A stretch of DNA of 64,000 bases from Adlercreutzia sp. ZJ141. GTDB lineage: Bacteria > Actinomycetota > Coriobacteriia > Coriobacteriales > Eggerthellaceae. Each line of letters starts with the position of its first letter. Positions within the stretch are counted from its first letter, which is position 1. Made by a program: the position numbers and the translations under genes. The stretch spans positions 17,214 through 81,213 of the forward strand of contig NZ_JAAKEB010000011.1 in assembly GCF_011038965.1 (NCBI RefSeq), given 5' to 3'. Positions 58,861 through 64,000 of this stretch are shown here, one piece after another. Under the pieces are notes generated by a model, which was not told where the DNA came from, searched no databases, and saw only the letters and a program-made list of their open reading frames with translations.

Positions 58861-59927
58861 AAGTCGTTCAGGTGATTCCCGTTCTCTCGAGTGGAGATGC
58901 GTGCGGCAACAACTGCATTGCGATCCATGAACTGTTGGTTGAGGCGGGCTTTGAGTCTTACGTGGTCGCCGGGAGGACTATTCGTGAGCCGCACGTCGAG
59001 GCGAAGGATCTGTCTTTCCTTGATTGTCTGGGTGAGGAAGACGTTGTTATTCTCCATTTCATGATGGGTTCCTCTGTGAACCTGAAGTTTGCTTCGTTAC
59101 CGACACGAAAGGGCATGATCTACCACAATATAACCCCCCCAGGCTGGTTTGATCAGTATAACGGCGAGGTTGCGTCAGAGTGCAGATTGGGGGTCGATCA
59201 AGCAGTTTACCTGAGAGATAAAGTCGACTTTGTCGTTGCTGTCTCGAAGTACAATCGGCTTGATCTCCAGTTCAAGGGATATCTCTGTCCCATCGACGTG
59301 GTTCCTCTTCTTCTCGCGCTTGACGACTACGTTCGTGAGCCGTGTGCCAAGGTGTTGAGGCATCACGATCACTTTCTCGGTTCTAACCTGGTATTCGTGG
59401 GTAGAGTCGTTCCGAACAAGTGCTTCGAGGATGTGATAGCCGCCTTTGCAGTGTACAAAAATCACTATGACTCTCACGCTCGGCTGTTCCTAGTGGGGGC
59501 GTTTGACTCTGGTGATCCGTACGTTGCACGTCTTCTGCGCTATATTGGAGAGCTCAAGTTGACCGATGTCCGTTTTACCGGCCATGTTTCGTTCGATGAG
59601 ATTCTGGCTTATTATCGCATTGCGGATGTTTTTCTCTGTCAGAGCGAGCATGAGGGGTTCTGTGTTCCGTTGGTCGAGGCCATGGCGCTCGATGTCCCCG
59701 TGGTCGCCTACGCTGCTGCTGCGATCCCGGAGACCCTGTCGGGTTGCGGCGTTCTTCTTAAGGAGAAAGACCCTCTCGTGACTGCGGGAGTTATTGATCG
59801 CTTGCTCCAGGATGAGAGTATGAGGGCAAGGGTACTTGCGGGCCAGCGAGAGCGTCTGTCTGAATTGCAACATGACGTGGTCGCCCGGCAGTTGCTTGGC
59901 GTGTTGCGGCGACGCCTGGAAGGATAG
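58857..59927 (+). CDS. GT4-family glycosyltransferase, copy 1
   Basis: A 356-residue GT-B enzyme. The C-terminal nucleotide-sugar site has LVFVGRVVPNKCFEDVIAAF, LFLVGAFDSGD and the SEHEGFCVPLVEAMALDVPVVAY EX7E motif. The N-terminal acceptor half (GDACGNNCIAIHELLVEAG) has no membrane segment. Donor and acceptor are unknown; GDP-D-rhamnose from the upstream genes is a natural candidate. It is coupled to the hypothetical by an ATGA overlap. Confidence 0.88.
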   Translation: MKVVQVIPVLSSGDACGNNCIAIHELLVEAGFESYVVAGRTIREPHVEAKDLSFLDCLGEEDVVILHFMMGSSVNLKFASLPTRKGMIYHNITPPGWFDQYNGEVASECRLGVDQAVYLRDKVDFVVAVSKYNRLDLQFKGYLCPIDVVPLLLALDDYVREPCAKVLRHHDHFLGSNLVFVGRVVPNKCFEDVIAAFAVYKNHYDSHARLFLVGAFDSGDPYVARLLRYIGELKLTDVRFTGHVSFDEILAYYRIADVFLCQSEHEGFCVPLVEAMALDVPVVAYAAAAIPETLSGCGVLLKEKDPLVTAGVIDRLLQDESMRARVLAGQRERLSELQHDVVARQLLGVLRRRLEG

Positions 59928-59930
59928 TTT

Positions 59931-61112
59931 ATGAGAAAGATAGGAATAGTCGTTCAGCGCTACGGAGAGGACATCGTTGGCGGGTCGGAGTCGTATTGCA
60001 GGCAGATCGCCGAGCGCCTAGCGGTTTCGTTTGAGGTGGAGGTTCTCACTTCAAAGTCTAGCGACTATATGACATGGAAGAACGACATCAAGAGAGACTT
60101 CGAGCGACTGAACGGAGTTCTGGTTCGCCGATTCGCGTCCGCTCAGCAGCGTTGTTTGACAGATGAGTTGTACCAGAAGGCATTCAAAAAGGATGCGTCG
60201 GCGTCGGTAGGGATGGACTGGGTTGTCGCCCAGGGGCCGTACTGTCCAGGCCTGGTTGACTATGTTGAACAACACGGTGAGGAGTATGACGCCTTTATCT
60301 TGATGACGTACCTGTATTACCCCACGGTGGCCGTGTCGAAGGTTGTCGGCCACAAGAGCGTACTGATCCCGACGGCGCACGACGAGCCTCCCATCCATCA
60401 GGCAGTCTACAGCGAGTTGTTCTCAAACGCGGCTGCCTGGTACTACCTTACGCCTGAGGAGAAGTCGTTTGTTGAGGGTATGTTCAACGCTTCGGGCAAG
60501 GTGGTTGGCACGGGGAACGGAGGGGTTGGTGTCGATGTTCCTCGCGATGTTGACGAAGGGGTCTTTCGCGAGAAGTACGGCCTGGGAGATAGTCCTTACA
60601 TAATCTACGCCGGCCGCATAGAAGAGGGTAAAGGTTGTGGCGTGCTGTTTCGCTACTTCGCGGGATGGAAGCTTAGGCATCCCGGGGATGATCTTAAGCT
60701 CGTGCTGGTTGGTGCGGCCAAGATGCCCGTTCTTGATCACCCTGATGTACTGTACCTTGGGTTCGTCGACGAGGTAGACAAGTTCAGCGGAATTAAGGGC
60801 GCCCTCGCCCTAGTCCAGCCTTCTCGATTCGAGAGCCTCTCGATTGTGCTGCTCGAGGCTTTGCGGTCGGGGACGCCCGTTTTAGTCAACGGAGCATGCA
60901 AAGTCCTCAAAGGGCACTGCTTGAGAAGCAATGCCGGGCTTTACTACGCCAACTACCTTGAGTTCGAGAAGGAGCTCGAGTACATGATGACCCATCCTGA
61001 TGTCCACGGCAGGATGGGCGAACTCGGCGTCCGCTACGTCGATGAGAACTACAGCTGGGACGTCATCATGGGGGAGCTATGCAGTCTGATCGATAGAGTT
61101 GCAGCCAGATAG
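59931..61112 (+). CDS. GT4-family glycosyltransferase, second gene, copy 1
   Basis: A 393-residue GT-B enzyme beginning RKIGIVVQRYGEDIVGGSESYC. The C-terminal donor half has YIIYAGRIEEGKG, LVLVGAAKMPVLDHPDVLYLGFV and QPSRFESLSIVLLEALRSGTPVLVN. It lies 3 bp after the preceding glycosyltransferase. Probably both act in sequence on one surface glycan. The sugar is unknown. Confidence 0.88.
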   Translation: MRKIGIVVQRYGEDIVGGSESYCRQIAERLAVSFEVEVLTSKSSDYMTWKNDIKRDFERLNGVLVRRFASAQQRCLTDELYQKAFKKDASASVGMDWVVAQGPYCPGLVDYVEQHGEEYDAFILMTYLYYPTVAVSKVVGHKSVLIPTAHDEPPIHQAVYSELFSNAAAWYYLTPEEKSFVEGMFNASGKVVGTGNGGVGVDVPRDVDEGVFREKYGLGDSPYIIYAGRIEEGKGCGVLFRYFAGWKLRHPGDDLKLVLVGAAKMPVLDHPDVLYLGFVDEVDKFSGIKGALALVQPSRFESLSIVLLEALRSGTPVLVNGACKVLKGHCLRSNAGLYYANYLEFEKELEYMMTHPDVHGRMGELGVRYVDENYSWDVIMGELCSLIDRVAAR

Positions 61113-61198
61113 TTACACCACTTCTATCTTGGCGATGTAGTTCCGCTTGGGGGTACTGTATCTGATGGGTGGCAGTTCTCCTGATGGTGGATAATATG

Positions 61199-61207
61199 TG
61201 CTAGAGT
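61199..61207 (+). promoter_or_regulatory. Possible extended -10 before module copy 2
   Basis: TGCTAGAGT differs in one base from the TGCTAGAAT seen before gyrB and rpsF. It lies between the two module copies and would drive the second. Confidence 0.4.
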
Positions 61208-61276
61208 GTGCGTAGAAAAAGCGAATTTGACACAGGGTGTTTTCTATCGTTGATGGAATGCATGGAAGGAGGAGTG

Positions 61277-61738
61277 ATGTCGAGCACAAGTGCTTCGGTT
61301 GACGTGGAGTCCATCGTTCTTGCCGTAAAGGAGGATATCGCGAGGAACTGTAAGGCGGAGCAGATTCCTTTGTTTGATGAGATGGAAGCTGGGGAGGTGC
61401 TGGGAAGCTCCGACCAGAACATGCTGTTTAATCGCATTTACTTTAGCGATACCTTCGATGACGCGATAGAGGCTGAGCATCTAGACTACTACCATCCTCT
61501 GCAGGGAAGCTCTGTGGCCGTGTTCATTAAACGCGTAGCGCGAAAGCTGTGTCGCGGTGTGGTTGAGCCCTTGTGTGATAGGCAGTCTGTCCATAATGTC
61601 AGCTCTGATGCGCTCATCAGGCAACTTTACTTTCGTGTGAATAGCCAAGACCTCACAATCGACGCCCTCGCGAGGAGGATCGAGCTGCTTGAGATTGAGA
61701 ATGATCGGTTGAGACGGAGGGAAAAAGACTGCCGATGA
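61277..61738 (+). CDS. Hypothetical coiled-coil protein, copy 2
   Basis: Same 153 residues and same ribosome site as the copy at 58399. The frame is open to 61208 with different upstream residues, which lie in non-repeated DNA and are not supported as coding. See copy 1 for description. Confidence 0.7.
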   Translation: MSSTSASVDVESIVLAVKEDIARNCKAEQIPLFDEMEAGEVLGSSDQNMLFNRIYFSDTFDDAIEAEHLDYYHPLQGSSVAVFIKRVARKLCRGVVEPLCDRQSVHNVSSDALIRQLYFRVNSQDLTIDALARRIELLEIENDRLRRREKDCR

Positions 61739-62805
61739 AAGTCGTTCAGGTGATTCCCGTTCTCTCGAGTGGAGATGCGTGCGGCAACAACTGCATTGCG
61801 ATCCATGAACTGTTGGTTGAGGCGGGCTTTGAGTCTTACGTGGTCGCCGGGAGGACTATTCGTGAGCCGCACGTCGAGGCGAAGGATCTGTCTTTCCTTG
61901 ATTGTCTGGGTGAGGAAGACGTTGTTATTCTCCATTTCATGATGGGTTCCTCTGTGAACCTGAAGTTTGCTTCGTTACCGACACGAAAGGGCATGATCTA
62001 CCACAATATAACCCCCCCAGGCTGGTTTGATCAGTATAACGGCGAGGTTGCGTCAGAGTGCAGATTGGGGGTCGATCAAGCAGTTTACCTGAGAGATAAA
62101 GTCGACTTTGTCGTTGCTGTCTCGAAGTACAATCGGCTTGATCTCCAGTTCAAGGGATATCTCTGTCCCATCGACGTGGTTCCTCTTCTTCTCGCGCTTG
62201 ACGACTACGTTCGTGAGCCGTGTGCCAAGGTGTTGAGGCATCACGATCACTTTCTCGGTTCTAACCTGGTATTCGTGGGTAGAGTCGTTCCGAACAAGTG
62301 CTTCGAGGATGTGATAGCCGCCTTTGCAGTGTACAAAAATCACTATGACTCTCACGCTCGGCTGTTCCTAGTGGGGGCGTTTGACTCTGGTGATCCGTAC
62401 GTTGCACGTCTTCTGCGCTATATTGGAGAGCTCAAGTTGACCGATGTCCGTTTTACCGGCCATGTTTCGTTCGATGAGATTCTGGCTTATTATCGCATTG
62501 CGGATGTTTTTCTCTGTCAGAGCGAGCATGAGGGGTTCTGTGTTCCGTTGGTCGAGGCCATGGCGCTCGATGTCCCCGTGGTCGCCTACGCTGCTGCTGC
62601 GATCCCGGAGACCCTGTCGGGTTGCGGCGTTCTTCTTAAGGAGAAAGACCCTCTCGTGACTGCGGGAGTTATTGATCGCTTGCTCCAGGATGAGAGTATG
62701 AGGGCAAGGGTACTTGCGGGCCAGCGAGAGCGTCTGTCTGAATTGCAACATGACGTGGTCGCCCGGCAGTTGCTTGGCGTGTTGCGGCGACGCCTGGAAG
62801 GATAG
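61735..62805 (+). CDS. GT4-family glycosyltransferase, copy 2
   Basis: Identical in protein sequence to the 58857 gene, with the same 4-base overlap with the hypothetical. No decay, frameshift or divergence is visible, so the duplication is recent or is held identical by recombination. Confidence 0.88.
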   Translation: MKVVQVIPVLSSGDACGNNCIAIHELLVEAGFESYVVAGRTIREPHVEAKDLSFLDCLGEEDVVILHFMMGSSVNLKFASLPTRKGMIYHNITPPGWFDQYNGEVASECRLGVDQAVYLRDKVDFVVAVSKYNRLDLQFKGYLCPIDVVPLLLALDDYVREPCAKVLRHHDHFLGSNLVFVGRVVPNKCFEDVIAAFAVYKNHYDSHARLFLVGAFDSGDPYVARLLRYIGELKLTDVRFTGHVSFDEILAYYRIADVFLCQSEHEGFCVPLVEAMALDVPVVAYAAAAIPETLSGCGVLLKEKDPLVTAGVIDRLLQDESMRARVLAGQRERLSELQHDVVARQLLGVLRRRLEG

Positions 62806-62808
62806 TTT

Positions 62809-63990
62809 ATGAGAAAGATAGGAATAGTCGTTCAGCGCTACGGAGAGGACATCGTTGGCGGGTCGGAGTCGTATTGCAGGCAGATCGCCGAGCGCCTAGC
62901 GGTTTCGTTTGAGGTGGAGGTTCTCACTTCAAAGTCTAGCGACTATATGACATGGAAGAACGACATCAAGAGAGACTTCGAGCGACTGAACGGAGTTCTG
63001 GTTCGCCGATTCGCGTCCGCTCAGCAGCGTTGTTTGACAGATGAGTTGTACCAGAAGGCATTCAAAAAGGATGCGTCGGCGTCGGTAGGGATGGACTGGG
63101 TTGTCGCCCAGGGGCCGTACTGTCCAGGCCTGGTTGACTATGTTGAACAACACGGTGAGGAGTATGACGCCTTTATCTTGATGACGTACCTGTATTACCC
63201 CACGGTGGCCGTGTCGAAGGTTGTCGGCCACAAGAGCGTACTGATCCCGACGGCGCACGACGAGCCTCCCATCCATCAGGCAGTCTACAGCGAGTTGTTC
63301 TCAAACGCGGCTGCCTGGTACTACCTTACGCCTGAGGAGAAGTCGTTTGTTGAGGGTATGTTCAACGCTTCGGGCAAGGTGGTTGGCACGGGGAACGGAG
63401 GGGTTGGTGTCGATGTTCCTCGCGATGTTGACGAAGGGGTCTTTCGCGAGAAGTACGGCCTGGGAGATAGTCCTTACATAATCTACGCCGGCCGCATAGA
63501 AGAGGGTAAAGGTTGTGGCGTGCTGTTTCGCTACTTCGCGGGATGGAAGCTTAGGCATCCCGGGGATGATCTTAAGCTCGTGCTGGTTGGTGCGGCCAAG
63601 ATGCCCGTTCTTGATCACCCTGATGTACTGTACCTTGGGTTCGTCGACGAGGTAGACAAGTTCAGCGGAATTAAGGGCGCCCTCGCCCTAGTCCAGCCTT
63701 CTCGATTCGAGAGCCTCTCGATTGTGCTGCTCGAGGCTTTGCGGTCGGGGACGCCCGTTTTAGTCAACGGAGCATGCAAAGTCCTCAAAGGGCACTGCTT
63801 GAGAAGCAATGCCGGGCTTTACTACGCCAACTACCTTGAGTTCGAGAAGGAGCTCGAGTACATGATGACCCATCCTGATGTCCACGGCAGGATGGGCGAA
63901 CTCGGCGTCCGCTACGTCGATGAGAACTACAGCTGGGACGTCATCATGGGGGAGCTATGCAGTCTGATCGATAGAGTTGCAGCCAGATAG
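62809..63990 (+). CDS. GT4-family glycosyltransferase, second gene, copy 2
   Basis: Identical in protein sequence to the 59931 gene. It is complete to its stop codon, and only 10 bases of window follow. Confidence 0.88.
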   Translation: MRKIGIVVQRYGEDIVGGSESYCRQIAERLAVSFEVEVLTSKSSDYMTWKNDIKRDFERLNGVLVRRFASAQQRCLTDELYQKAFKKDASASVGMDWVVAQGPYCPGLVDYVEQHGEEYDAFILMTYLYYPTVAVSKVVGHKSVLIPTAHDEPPIHQAVYSELFSNAAAWYYLTPEEKSFVEGMFNASGKVVGTGNGGVGVDVPRDVDEGVFREKYGLGDSPYIIYAGRIEEGKGCGVLFRYFAGWKLRHPGDDLKLVLVGAAKMPVLDHPDVLYLGFVDEVDKFSGIKGALALVQPSRFESLSIVLLEALRSGTPVLVNGACKVLKGHCLRSNAGLYYANYLEFEKELEYMMTHPDVHGRMGELGVRYVDENYSWDVIMGELCSLIDRVAAR

Positions 63991-64000
63991 TTACACCACT

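Larger units (their letters stand above)
58379..61256 (+). repeat. 2,878-bp tandem repeat unit, copy 1
   Basis: Identity with copy 2 begins at 58379 (AATGCATGG) and runs at least to 61122, where copy 2 reaches the window edge. The three coding sequences translate identically. The last 134 bp of the unit (61123-61256) cannot be compared here. Confidence 0.9.
61257..64000 (+). repeat. 2,878-bp tandem repeat unit, copy 2 (cut by window edge)
   Basis: It starts AATGCATGG and matches copy 1 to the end of the window. Whether a third copy follows cannot be seen. Confidence 0.9.

Overview
The window covers a bacterial chromosome's replication-origin region and the arm beside it. The gene order rpmH-rnpA-yidD-yidC-jag-rsmG-parA-parB on one side and dnaA-dnaN-recF-DUF721-gyrB-gyrA on the other fits an actinobacterial relative. 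Protein style and small conserved hypotheticals suggest class Coriobacteriia. Composition near 50% G+C would suit Cryptobacterium or a relative, but the genus is an inference. No rRNA or CRISPR array was seen.

Layout. 1-5.9 kb: dinG (its last residues lie outside the window), a membrane-anchored hypothetical, ddl and rlmN. 6.1-11.2 kb: the leftward parB/parA, rsmG, jag, yidC, yidD, rnpA, rpmH cluster. 11.2-12 kb: an AT-rich non-coding stretch with DnaA-box-like motifs, the best oriC candidate, because genes point away from it on both sides. 12-22.6 kb: a GHKL-ATPase/winged-helix gene, dnaA, dnaN, recF, dciA-like, gyrB, gyrA. Four perfect parS sites and one degenerate site lie between 4.8 and 17.4 kb. 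22.7-41 kb: housekeeping genes with visibly higher G+C than the origin region: a bifunctional nuclease, an AI-2E family transporter, four tRNAs, typA, a PrsA-like foldase, an ABC ATPase, degV, rpsF-ssb-rpsR-rplI, dnaB, purA, purD and a HemN-like radical SAM protein.

41-64 kb is accessory DNA. It holds a serine recombinase, a DUF4143 ATPase flanked by inverted repeats, two GT2 glycosyltransferase genes, a polytopic membrane protein, an IS630 remnant, an intact IS4-superfamily element, an IS200/IS605 tnpA remnant with a run of stem-loops, a large cell-wall hydrolase with DUF4214 repeats, and a surface-glycan cluster. In the cluster manC, gmd and rmd would make GDP-D-rhamnose. A three-gene module (coiled-coil hypothetical plus two GT4 glycosyltransferases) follows. 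It is present twice in tandem, apparently identical, with a 2,878-bp period, and the second copy runs to the window edge.

How the parts fit: ParB loading at parS, DnaA, the sliding clamp, RecF, the DciA-like helicase operator and gyrase form the replication and segregation core. The membrane insertase, RNase P protein and L34 are the usual passengers. The right-hand region appears to build and remodel the cell surface and has been shaped by mobile elements and recent duplication.
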